Part shown: one piece after another, positions 23,584 to 30,888 of the stretch | How positions within the stretch are numbered: position 1 is the stretch's first letter | Layout: the number at the start of each line of letters is the position of its first letter | Assembly (NCBI GenBank): GCA_041649615.1 | Contig: JBAZMT010000001.1 | Coordinates: 1 to 64,000, forward strand | Source of the DNA: JALOAR01 sp041649615 | Lineage (GTDB): Bacteria > Patescibacteriota > Minisyncoccia > UBA6257 > Colwellbacteraceae | Length of the DNA stretch: 64,000 nucleotides | Direction: 5' to 3' | Made by a program: the position numbers and the translations under genes | The notes under the pieces: generated by a model | What the model saw: only the letters and a program-made list of their open reading frames with translations | Told to the model about the DNA's origin: nothing | The model's database searches: none

Positions 23584-23847
23584 ATGAAACCGGTCTGGAA
23601 AATAATATTGATCGTGCTTGCGGTAATTTTAATTGCCGGCGGGCTGGGACTCATATACATAAAACGAGTAAGCGGTCCCGCGGAACCTTCGGAACCGGTA
23701 ATAGCGCCGGAAGACAGCTTGGCGACAATGCCCAAAGAGAATGTTTTTCCCGAAAATAAAAACGAACCAAAAGAAGAAAATAACGTTCAGTGGTCGGATA
23801 AAGATCTTACGGACGAGTTAAATCTCATAGACGGGTTAGGGGAATAA
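23584..23847 (+). CDS. Small single-pass membrane protein, unknown
   Basis: An 87-residue protein: one transmembrane helix (residues 5-26, WKIILIVLAVILIAGGLGLIY), then a Pro/Glu-rich extracytoplasmic tail ending in WSDKDLTDELNLIDGLGE. No enzyme domain. It follows the flavin protein by 8 bases and ends at a bidirectional terminator. The acidic tail hints at a docking segment, but no partner is evident. Confidence 0.75.
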   Translation: MKPVWKIILIVLAVILIAGGLGLIYIKRVSGPAEPSEPVIAPEDSLATMPKENVFPENKNEPKEENNVQWSDKDLTDELNLIDGLGE

Positions 23848-23879
23848 AAAAACAAGCGAATTGATTCGCTTGTTTTTGA
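23845..23879. terminator. Bidirectional terminator
   Basis: AACAAGCGAA and TTCGCTTGTT form a 10-bp stem with a four-base loop and A/T runs on both sides. It serves the small membrane protein gene and the convergent PurC-PurE gene. Confidence 0.9.
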
Positions 23880-23882
23880 GTC

Positions 23883-25328
23883 TTAAAGAGCAATATTCAT
23901 TTTGCAGGGTTTGTTTGTCCAAGGCGGAGGAGGAGGCAGTTCCTCATTTACGATGCGTTCAAGGAGCATGTGTAGGCCTTGTTCTCCGGTATAGGCTTTT
24001 CCCCTCGGGTCCAAAAGAACCTGACGCTCCGGCAATTCCGTTAAAGAAAACTTCGCTGCGAGGAGAGAACGGTTGTTTTTAGAGCCCAAAGCGACTCCGC
24101 CGATGAAAACGCCTCTCTCAAATTCATGAGCCCAAGCGGCCAAAATTCCCGGAAGCGCGAACGCTTTTCCGCCAACCCCAATGACGAAATCGGTATCTTC
24201 TGGCAAATTAGCCATGTAGTCCATGACGGCTTTCGGGTTGCGGTGACAGCTCATCACATGAACCATTATATACGGGTCATAGGGACAAACTACGTTCTTG
24301 ATGGAAGGCAGATCGCTTTCACTTCCGGCGATGATCGCAATGGTTTTTTCCGGCCAGGAGTAATCCACTTCCATTTCGGCACAGAGATACTCTTCAATCT
24401 TCATGTCGGTCAGTCGCCAGAAGATGTAACGGTAGGCGGCGGTCGTGTTCCAGATGACGTCTTTCGGCACCACGATTCTGTGGACGTAATTTACGTCTTC
24501 AGGATTTTGCGGGTCACGCTTGTCTATCCCTACGGTTTTTCCCCAGTTACGGACAACTTGCTTATCCATTGACTGAGGCATTACCCGCGGAGATTTTCTA
24601 CGGCTTTCCTTGTAGGCGTGCGCGTCACAGAAACGGCAGGAGTCGGGGGATATTTCGTCAGCGAGAATTCCGTCTTCGCTGATTTCCAACTTGCCGTCTA
24701 TCAGGTTGATACCTCTCGTTAAGGCATACTTCGTCATGAATTCAAAGACTTTCATCAAGAGCGCGGTCTGCTCCGGATATTTTTTCCTGATGGTAAAAGC
24801 GTCCAGATGTTCGTCATGTCCTTCCTTTGCTTTTGAAGTCGGCGTATCCAAGGGTTCGGGGAGTTTGTCTCCGTCTTCCAAACCCGGAGGAAGTTCGTGT
24901 CCGCAGACTTTACCGGTTTCTTTATAGGCTTTGTATCCGCTTCCTGTGATATACCCGCGCCAAATGAATTCACCGTCCGCCATTGCAAGACGTTTTACGA
25001 CTATGGCGCGGGATTGCAGGTCGGGATTGTTTCTCAGGTGTTCGGGCAGATAATAATCAATTTCTGCGCCAGCCGCTACGAGATCGGTTTTCACGCCGTT
25101 CTTTTCAAGAAAGCGGAACCAAAAAACGGTCATAGCCGTGATGATGATTCCTTTCATCGGAATGAGCGCGTTTAAGAGAAATTCGTAGATGCTTATGCCG
25201 TCCGTTGCCACCTGAAGAAGGAGATCTCCGTCCAGTTCATAAGTGTCGCGAATCTTTCCTTGAGAAAGCAAACGCAGACCTGGAAGTTTGGGCCAAGCAG
25301 CTCTTACTGGGGAAAATTTTGTCGCCAA
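23883..25328 (-). CDS. PurC-PurE fusion (SAICAR synthase and AIR carboxylase domains)
   Basis: 481 residues from TTG 25328, with AAAGGAG about 9 bases upstream. Residues about 1-320 are SAICAR synthetase: QGKIRDTYE, the ATP-site region RLAMADGEFIWRGYITGSG and ADEISPDSCRF. Residues about 330-470 are PurE-like: IAIIAGSESDLPSIKN, MSCHRNPKAVMDYM (catalytic His in the SxHR position) and GVGGKAFALPGILAAW. The two domains would catalyse consecutive steps of purine synthesis, from AIR or N5-CAIR to SAICAR. The order PurC-PurE matches animal PAICS and is unusual in bacteria. No other pur gene is present in the window. It has its own promoter and terminator. Confidence 0.9.
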   Translation of the reverse strand: MATKFSPVRAAWPKLPGLRLLSQGKIRDTYELDGDLLLQVATDGISIYEFLLNALIPMKGIIITAMTVFWFRFLEKNGVKTDLVAAGAEIDYYLPEHLRNNPDLQSRAIVVKRLAMADGEFIWRGYITGSGYKAYKETGKVCGHELPPGLEDGDKLPEPLDTPTSKAKEGHDEHLDAFTIRKKYPEQTALLMKVFEFMTKYALTRGINLIDGKLEISEDGILADEISPDSCRFCDAHAYKESRRKSPRVMPQSMDKQVVRNWGKTVGIDKRDPQNPEDVNYVHRIVVPKDVIWNTTAAYRYIFWRLTDMKIEEYLCAEMEVDYSWPEKTIAIIAGSESDLPSIKNVVCPYDPYIMVHVMSCHRNPKAVMDYMANLPEDTDFVIGVGGKAFALPGILAAWAHEFERGVFIGGVALGSKNNRSLLAAKFSLTELPERQVLLDPRGKAYTGEQGLHMLLERIVNEELPPPPPWTNKPCKMNIAL

Positions 25329-25385
25329 GATAAACAGCTCCTTTCAGATTTGTATTCATTTTTTAAACAATTCCTTGCTGTCGTT

Positions 25386-25414
25386 AAAGTAAAGTATTCC
25401 GAGTTAAGAGTCAA
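25386..25414 (-). promoter_or_regulatory. Promoter of the PurC-PurE gene
   Basis: On the minus strand TTGACT (25414-25409), a 17-base spacer and TACTTT (25391-25386), about 58 bases before the TTG start. Confidence 0.6.
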
Positions 25415-25421
25415 AACGTTC

Positions 25422-25448
25422 TTGACACACATTCACCTTTTGTAGCAT
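25422..25448 (+). promoter_or_regulatory. Possible promoter of the 25505 gene
   Basis: TTGACA (25422-25427) with TAGCAT (25443-25448) at a short 15-base spacing, divergent from the PurC-PurE promoter. Confidence 0.4.
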
Positions 25449-25504
25449 CCTCTCTTTGGAAAATCCGTTGTTTTTAAAAACAAATATTGAAGGAGGAAAA
25501 CCTG

Positions 25505-25957
25505 ATGTTACATTCGGTCAGATCGGACTTTCCCTTAAACGAGATGGATATCATGGCAATGGCGAAGAGAATCGTCTCGACTTTTAACTTTGACGAAAGA
25601 CGGGGCGGCGTGCTCGCGATCGTGGACGGAAATAAGGAGGCGCTCTTGAGGGCCCCGATAGGGGAATATCTTGACGAAAAAGAAGGGAAGTACAGGAGGC
25701 TTTCGGAAGAAAAAGCGAGGAGGGCGTTCAAAAAGAGGGAAAGTTCTTATGCTACCCGTAACCCGAAAAGGGAGCTGTGGGGCGGCGGAATTTTCACAGG
25801 GAAATACGGGATTGGCTTTTCCGGTTTGCCCGAACTCGCGGACGAAGCTCTTGTCGTAAAGCTTGCCGTAAAATTCGGCTTAATATCTTCGGAAGAAGCG
25901 AAAAGGATTGTCTCCGAGAGCGATAATTATATGTATCGCGCTCTTGAAGACATCTAG
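25505..25957 (+). CDS. Unknown 150-residue protein, faintly GlcG/HbpS-like
   Basis: ATG 25505 follows AAGGAGG (25490-25496) by 8 bases. The sequence has an N-terminal helix (MDIMAMAKRIVSTFNF), a strand pair GGVLAIVDGNKEALLRAPIG, a charged middle (EEKARRAFKKRES) and GGGIFTGKYGIGFSGLPELADEALVVKLAVKFG. The pattern of glycine-rich strands followed by LPELADEALV is reminiscent of GlcG/HbpS-type heme-associated proteins, but this is weak. No signal peptide. Monocistronic, with its own terminator. Confidence 0.68.
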   Translation: MLHSVRSDFPLNEMDIMAMAKRIVSTFNFDERRGGVLAIVDGNKEALLRAPIGEYLDEKEGKYRRLSEEKARRAFKKRESSYATRNPKRELWGGGIFTGKYGIGFSGLPELADEALVVKLAVKFGLISSEEAKRIVSESDNYMYRALEDI

Positions 25958-25964
25958 AACTTTT

Positions 25965-25998
25965 AACGGCTGCCCTTTTGGGAAGCCGTTTTTATTTT
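25965..25998 (+). terminator. Terminator of the 25505 gene
   Basis: AACGGCT and AGCCGTT form the stem around a loop containing a CCC/GGG pair, then a T-rich run. That run continues directly into the TTGACA of the next promoter. Confidence 0.85.
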
Positions 25999-26025
25999 GA
26001 CAAAGCATTAAAAATGTTTTATAAC
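25997..26025 (+). promoter_or_regulatory. Sigma70-type promoter for 26068-26685
   Basis: TTGACA (25997-26002), a 17-base spacer and TATAAC (26020-26025). The first bases of the -35 are the last bases of the preceding terminator T-run. Confidence 0.75.
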
Positions 26026-26067
26026 AAGAGCCGGACTTAAAAATTCAAAGAGAAGGAGGCAGGTTCT

Positions 26068-26436
26068 ATGCCAATGGTAAGAATTGGCTATGCTCAAGGG
26101 ATAAATCCTTTGACGCGGCTTAGACCCCTGAAAAGACCTCTCTCGGAGGCGATCGTCAAGACAATGAACAAAGCCGACCACAGACACAAGATCAGCGAAA
26201 CGCAGGTGGCAATATTCTGTCACGAAAGGAAGGAATGGGATCAAGATGATCACGACATAGGCATTGAGATCTTGATAGATTTTTCCTTTAAAAGGTGGTG
26301 GCGGAAAAAGAAAATCGCCCACGAGATATGCATGGCGATCAATGAAATATTCCCGCACCTCGCCGTCTATGTCTGTCTTGAATTGGCTCTGGTCGGCTTT
26401 TGCAGTTCAACGAGTTTCGGCGATGACGCCATTTGA
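26068..26436 (+). CDS. Unknown 122-residue protein
   Basis: ATG 26068 follows AAGGAGG by 8 bases. It begins MPMVRIGYAQG and later reads VAIFCHERKEWDQDDHDIGIEILIDF, WWRKKKIAHEICMAINEIF and a C-terminal CLELALVGFCSSTSFGDD. The MP start and the strand-helix pattern faintly recall the tautomerase fold, but no catalytic assignment is possible. No membrane segment. First gene of an SD-led pair; the highly charged gene at 26455 follows after 18 bases. Confidence 0.65.
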   Translation: MPMVRIGYAQGINPLTRLRPLKRPLSEAIVKTMNKADHRHKISETQVAIFCHERKEWDQDDHDIGIEILIDFSFKRWWRKKKIAHEICMAINEIFPHLAVYVCLELALVGFCSSTSFGDDAI

Positions 26437-26454
26437 GAGGAAAGAGAGGGATTC

Positions 26455-26685
26455 ATGTTTCTTGACGGCATGGAGAGAGACAGGGAAGAAAAGGAGAGAA
26501 GGAGAAAGGACGCGCTTTCGCAAGCCCGCTACGGGTGCAAATACGGAGATCTTCTTTGCGGCAGGAAAAAAGCCGCAATAGAGGAGACGTACGCGGAAGA
26601 AAAAGCGGAAGAGGAGAGACGTCTCGCGAGAAGGAAATCGTACGAGCAGGAGAGACGTTCTTCAGACAAGGCCGCGAACGCCTAG
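26455..26685 (+). CDS. Unknown highly charged helical protein
   Basis: A 76-residue protein with GAGAGGGA-type purines just before ATG 26455. It is almost entirely E/K/R/A (ERDREEKERRRKDAL, EETYAEEKAEEERRLARRK) and predicted to be one long helix or coiled coil, with two Cys near residues 28 and 35 (CKYGDLLCG). No family was recognised. The following terminator is interrupted by a palindromic repeat. Confidence 0.6.
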   Translation: MFLDGMERDREEKERRRKDALSQARYGCKYGDLLCGRKKAAIEETYAEEKAEEERRLARRKSYEQERRSSDKAANA

Positions 26686-26699
26686 TACAAATTCACATA

Positions 26700-26750
26700 C
26701 CCGCTATTCGTTTCCGCCAGCCGGCGGATAACGAAGGCGGGTCTTTTATT
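26700..26750 (+). terminator. Terminator with a CCGCCAGCCGGCGG repeat in its loop
   Basis: ACCCGC (about 26698-26703) and GCGGGT (about 26737-26742) form the base of a stem followed by CTTTTATTTT. Between the arms lie ATTCGTT/AACGAA and the 14-base palindrome CCGCCAGCCGGCGG (26714-26727), the inverted form of the copies at 6553 and 8602. A plain version of the same terminator, with a six-base loop, is at 27389-27416. Confidence 0.7.
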
Positions 26751-26779
26751 TTGACAAACTTATTTTTTTATATTAGTTT
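26751..26779 (+). promoter_or_regulatory. Promoter for 26822-27372
   Basis: TTGACA (26751-26756), a 17-base spacer and TAGTTT (26774-26779). As at 25997, the -35 is fused to the end of the upstream terminator T-run. Confidence 0.55.
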
Positions 26780-26821
26780 TCTATCCACGTCTTTAAAAAT
26801 TTTTACAACAGGAGGTTCTAA

Positions 26822-27160
26822 ATGGTAACGATGGAGATTGATACCAGGAGCGCGGAGGAGCTAGTCAAAGCTGTCGGAGACGACTGCTTTGAAGCGAATC
26901 AACTTATCGACCGCTATTTCGCAAGCAGCTGTTTGCGAGCAAAGGAAGCTCTAATTCTGCTTCTCGACTCACCCGAATCACACATAGCTGCAATTGCGTA
27001 TTGTGGCTTACTTAAAGGCCCTCATTATCCGAGAGACAGCGAACTAATGAAGCGCCTTTCGGATTTCAAGAAGGACCCGATAGTCAGGGAAAGAGGAACG
27101 ATAGAGCTTGTTGTGAACTCTCTTAAAAGATACCGCTTGATGCATGAGGGTGATTTGTAA
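26822..27160 (+). CDS. Unknown helical protein, possibly HEAT-like
   Basis: A 112-residue protein; ATG 26822 follows AGGAGG (26810-26815) by 6 bases. It appears all-helical: SAEELVKAVGDDCFEANQLIDRYF, RAKEALILLLDSPESHIAAIAYCGLLKG and RERGTIELVVNSLKRY. The repeated helix pairs recall HEAT-type repeats, but this is only an impression. No membrane segment. Its stop overlaps the next ATG by one base (TAATG), so the two genes are translationally coupled. Confidence 0.66.
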   Translation: MVTMEIDTRSAEELVKAVGDDCFEANQLIDRYFASSCLRAKEALILLLDSPESHIAAIAYCGLLKGPHYPRDSELMKRLSDFKKDPIVRERGTIELVVNSLKRYRLMHEGDL

Positions 27161-27372
27161 TGGATGTGAAAAAGCGGCGAGACGAACTCGCGAGATACTA
27201 TTACGGAGAGCCTTACAGTAACGTTTGTTGGTTGCGTCAGGGTATTATCGATAATCGGATAGACATGGAGATTACCGAAGAGAGAGAACAGGCGGCAAAG
27301 AAAGCGAGAGAACAAAAGGCCGCAGACTCCGGCAACAGAAATAGGAAGTTTAACATCAGGAATTTCTTTTAA
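27160..27372 (+). CDS. Unknown 70-residue charged protein
   Basis: It starts on the last base of the upstream stop codon (TAATG). The N-terminal half reads KKRRDELARYYYGEPYSNVCWLRQG; the C-terminal half is a charged helix (EITEEREQAAKKAREQKAAD) with a basic, Asn-rich end. No family was recognised. It may be a small partner of the 26822 protein given the tight coupling. An intrinsic terminator follows. Confidence 0.6.
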   Translation: MDVKKRRDELARYYYGEPYSNVCWLRQGIIDNRIDMEITEEREQAAKKAREQKAADSGNRNRKFNIRNFF

Positions 27373-27388
27373 AGAACCTCCAAAACAC

Positions 27389-27416
27389 ACCCGCGTAAAG
27401 GCGGGTCTTTTATTTT
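27389..27416 (+). terminator. Terminator of the 26822-27372 pair
   Basis: ACCCGC and GCGGGT with a six-base loop, then CTTTTATTTT. Confidence 0.85.
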
Positions 27417-27434
27417 GTATGTTACACTGATTTC

Positions 27435-28613
27435 ATGAGTGAAATTGTGGAGAAACAAGAACAAAAACAGGAAGAAATTAAAAAGAAACCGAAAATTTGG
27501 ATATTTTTGATTATTGGTTTAGTCATTTTGTTTATCGGAGGAATTTCATGGTTTTTGGGATCTCTTGTTATAGATAATTTCTTAAAGTGGTCACCGCCGG
27601 AGAAGCTTCAAGAGACTTTGCCTCAGTCTATGATCGGGTCAAATTCAATTGATTTGTCTGCCGTTCAAGTGGAAAGAGGAGAAAATATTGAGGGTTCAAT
27701 TTATCCAGTAAAAGTTATCGGTCGAGCGGTCGGTGACCAAAAGGCCGATTTATTATCGAACGGCGATTTTATGTGCCAGCCGGAGCTTTTCGACCCGAAA
27801 ACTACCGTATTTTACAAAGTTAAACTTGAAAATCAGTCACCCTCGGAGCTTTACAAAGTGGAGTGGCCAGACGGAACGTCCACCGAGAATATGATGATAG
27901 ACGGCTGGTGGAACGGGGAGGGCTCAAATAAAATTAATCTTCCGGAGCCGTTTGATGTAATTGTTTATAATTTTGGTTGCATTACCGGCTGGTCTCATGT
28001 TCTTGAGATAACTAAAGACGGGGAAAGATGGGCACTATATACACACGTTTATGATTATAATTTTTCCGATGACGGAAAAACGCTATATTTAGTAAACGAG
28101 GTCAAACAGCAAGGTGGTTTTGCGATGCGTAGACGAATAATCGATATAGATACCAAAAAAGCGGGAGAAATACCGAACTTAGGTTGCGTATCTCCATGGC
28201 GTCCGGCTTTATGGAACGGAGACAGATTGTTAACTTATGCTGAACAAGAGTATGGCGTTGATTATCAGCATGATATTTGCATTTGGGACAAATCCGCGAA
28301 TTTAATTTCAAGGTTAAGTACAACGACTGCAAGAGGAGCCTCAAACGAAGGTTATTTAGCCGAACAGATAGGAGTTCTACCAAATGACCCAAACATCTTT
28401 TATGCTTATACTCACAAGGATACGAATACTTGTTCGTTAGTCTTAGCGGATATTACCGAAACAAATTCTTACAAATCTATAGATATTTTAAGTGATAGAG
28501 ATTATCCCTCTTCTTACCATTGCGTTGCCCCGGAGGTGAAATTTGATTTTTCCGATGTTTATTTTGACCGAGGAATTCTCAAATACGAGATATGGTCCGA
28601 AGACAAGAAATAA
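27435..28613 (+). CDS. Membrane-anchored extracytoplasmic protein, unknown
   Basis: A 392-residue protein: a cytosolic K/E-rich start, one transmembrane helix (about residues 23-50), then a large outer domain. It contains repeated W/D-rich strands such as DGERWALYTHVYDYNFSDDGKTLYLV and PNDPNIFYAYTHKD, suggesting a beta-propeller-like fold. Four or more Cys could form disulfides. No enzyme motif was recognised. TACACT (27423-27428) lies 6 bases before the ATG with no SD, fitting a leaderless start. Convergent with copA. Confidence 0.75.
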   Translation: MSEIVEKQEQKQEEIKKKPKIWIFLIIGLVILFIGGISWFLGSLVIDNFLKWSPPEKLQETLPQSMIGSNSIDLSAVQVERGENIEGSIYPVKVIGRAVGDQKADLLSNGDFMCQPELFDPKTTVFYKVKLENQSPSELYKVEWPDGTSTENMMIDGWWNGEGSNKINLPEPFDVIVYNFGCITGWSHVLEITKDGERWALYTHVYDYNFSDDGKTLYLVNEVKQQGGFAMRRRIIDIDTKKAGEIPNLGCVSPWRPALWNGDRLLTYAEQEYGVDYQHDICIWDKSANLISRLSTTTARGASNEGYLAEQIGVLPNDPNIFYAYTHKDTNTCSLVLADITETNSYKSIDILSDRDYPSSYHCVAPEVKFDFSDVYFDRGILKYEIWSEDKK

Positions 28614-28614
28614 T

Positions 28615-30882
28615 TTAAAGTTTTTTCGCTTTAAGTCTTAGTGAGTTGCCGACAACCGAAACGCTGCTTCCGGCCATGGCAAGCCCCGCAAAAATAGGGT
28701 TCAAAACTATTCCCCAGAGCGGAAAAAGCAATCCGGCGGCGATGGGGATGCCTACCACGTTATAAATAAAGGCCCAGAATAGATTTTGTTTTATCGTTCT
28801 TATGGTCGCGCGGGAAAGTTTCATCGCTTCGGCGAGTTTGACTATGTCTCCGTGAAGAAGAGTTATACCCGCCGATTCTATGGCAACGTCCGTACCGGTC
28901 GCCATGGCGATTCCCACGTCCGATTGCATAAGCGCCGGCGCATCGTTAATTCCGTCTCCCACCATGGCCACTTTTCTGCCTTCACTCTGCAATTCTTTTA
29001 TTTTTCCGGCCTTATCTCCCGGGAGGACGTCGGCTATCACTTCGCCGATTCCGGCAAGGTCTGCGATATAACGCGCGGCGGAATCGTTGTCTCCGGTGAG
29101 CATCACAATTCTAATTCCTTGCTTCTTGATTCGGGAAATGGTTTCTTTCGCTTCGGGTCTTAAAATATCGCTCAAGGCGATCATGCCGACTTTTATGTCG
29201 TTCAATTCAACGATGACCGCGGTTTTGCCTTGCTTTTGCAAGCGGATCAAACGCTCATCAATATCTTTTTCCGTTGGTTTGTGGATATAGACGTTTTTTT
29301 TGCCGATCTTCGCTTTTATACCTATTCCTTCAAGCGCGTGAAAATCAGATTCCGCAACCAAAGAAAGGTTCTGTTTTGAAGCTTCGGCGACTATCGCTTC
29401 GGCCAAAGGATGTTCCGACATTTTTTCCGCGCTGCCGGCAAACTTTAAAATCTCATTCTTATTCAATGATTCATCCAAAATTATCACGTCGGTTACTTCC
29501 GGCTTTCCTTTAGTGATGGTGCCGGTTTTGTCAAAGACTATCGTGTTCACTTTGCTTAAAATTTCCAGGGCTTCGGCGTTTTTAATTAAAATTCCGTATT
29601 CCGCGCCTTTGCCGACTCCGACGATAATAGCCGTTGGCGTTGCAAGACCCAAGGCGCAAGGACAGGCAATGACCAATACTCCCACAAAAGAGAAAATCGC
29701 ATACGATAAGGCCGTTTCAAAACCGATCGCAGAAATGCCGAATACGAGCCAGAGAATAAAAGAACATACGGCAATGATAAGAACGGTGGGAACGAAAATA
29801 CCGGAGATTCGGTCTGCTAAAGCCTGGATCGGCGCTTTGGAACCTTCCGCTTCTTCAACCATTTTTATAATCTGAGCAAGCATGGTGTCCGTGCCGACTT
29901 TCGTAGCTTTGAATCTAAAACTTCCTTGCTTGTTTATGGTCGCGCCGATGACCAAATCACCGGCCGTTTTATCGGTCGGGATCGGTTCTCCCGTTATCAT
30001 GGATTCATCAACGGAAGTGTTTCCTTCGGTTATCACTCCGTCGGTCGGAATTTTCTCTCCGGGTTTTACGATAATTATGTCTCCCACGACGACTTCGCTC
30101 ACTGGAATTTGGATTTCCACTCCTTTGCGCACGACCAAAGCGGTTTTTGCCTGAAGACCGAGCAGTTTTTCAATGGCTTCGCCGGTTTTAAATTTGGAAC
30201 GCGCTTCAAGATATTTACCGAGGCTCACGAATCCGATAACGACAATGATTACGTCAAAGTAAGTCGTTTCGGGAAGACCAAGAAGCATTCTTATTTGGGG
30301 GAAAAGAGTAATAATCGCGCTGTATAAGTACGCGGTAAAAGCGCCGATACCGATAAGAGTATCCATATTGGCTGCCCGATACCTTATAAATCTCACTACG
30401 CCCAAGAGAAACGGTTTGCCGATCCAGAATATGGTGACCGAAGAAAGACCCAAGAGAATTACGTTTATGACATCCATTGAGAGCGGAATAGAAGGCAAAA
30501 GGCTTAAAAATTGCGTGGCGATATCCCACATCATAAAAAGGAAAACGGCGGCTGCGACGGGGAAAATAAACCTGACTTTGGTTTTTTGTTTGGCTAATTC
30601 CTGTTCTTTTTGACTTTTGGTCATTCCGGCACCCGTATGTTTGCTGTGATCCTCGGAGCTCATATTCATTTCGGCAGGGGAGAGAACGTATCCGAGCTTT
30701 TCCATCTCGTTATTTATTTTTTCAACCGAAGTTTTCTCTGGATCATATTCAATGTGCGCTTTTTCGGCCGCGAAGCTGACATCAGCTTTTTCAATTCCTT
30801 CCATTTTTTTCAGCCGGGAAGAAATGATATTGGCGCAACTCGCGCAATGCATACCGCCTATCGTGAAATTTTGTTTTGCCAT
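28615..30882 (-). CDS. copA: Copper-translocating P1B-type ATPase
   Basis: 755 residues. An N-terminal heavy-metal-associated domain carries GGMHCASC (Cys13, Cys16), followed by a short His-containing linker (SSEDHSKHTG). Transport motifs: TGEP in the actuator, CPCAL in the membrane channel, DKTGTITKG (phosphorylated Asp), SEHPLAEAI (the HP motif) and GDGINDAPAL. CPC with HP assigns the P1B-1 copper class; it would export Cu(I). Third gene of the csoR/SafE-like/copA operon, probably derepressed by copper through the operator at 32533. Confidence 0.95.
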   Translation of the reverse strand: MAKQNFTIGGMHCASCANIISSRLKKMEGIEKADVSFAAEKAHIEYDPEKTSVEKINNEMEKLGYVLSPAEMNMSSEDHSKHTGAGMTKSQKEQELAKQKTKVRFIFPVAAAVFLFMMWDIATQFLSLLPSIPLSMDVINVILLGLSSVTIFWIGKPFLLGVVRFIRYRAANMDTLIGIGAFTAYLYSAIITLFPQIRMLLGLPETTYFDVIIVVIGFVSLGKYLEARSKFKTGEAIEKLLGLQAKTALVVRKGVEIQIPVSEVVVGDIIIVKPGEKIPTDGVITEGNTSVDESMITGEPIPTDKTAGDLVIGATINKQGSFRFKATKVGTDTMLAQIIKMVEEAEGSKAPIQALADRISGIFVPTVLIIAVCSFILWLVFGISAIGFETALSYAIFSFVGVLVIACPCALGLATPTAIIVGVGKGAEYGILIKNAEALEILSKVNTIVFDKTGTITKGKPEVTDVIILDESLNKNEILKFAGSAEKMSEHPLAEAIVAEASKQNLSLVAESDFHALEGIGIKAKIGKKNVYIHKPTEKDIDERLIRLQKQGKTAVIVELNDIKVGMIALSDILRPEAKETISRIKKQGIRIVMLTGDNDSAARYIADLAGIGEVIADVLPGDKAGKIKELQSEGRKVAMVGDGINDAPALMQSDVGIAMATGTDVAIESAGITLLHGDIVKLAEAMKLSRATIRTIKQNLFWAFIYNVVGIPIAAGLLFPLWGIVLNPIFAGLAMAGSSVSVVGNSLRLKAKKL

Positions 30883-30888
30883 ATTTAT

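Noticed and set aside
26068..26436. Assignment as a tautomerase
   Set aside because: It has an MP start and a similar strand-helix rhythm, but no conserved Arg/Pro catalytic context; left as unknown.
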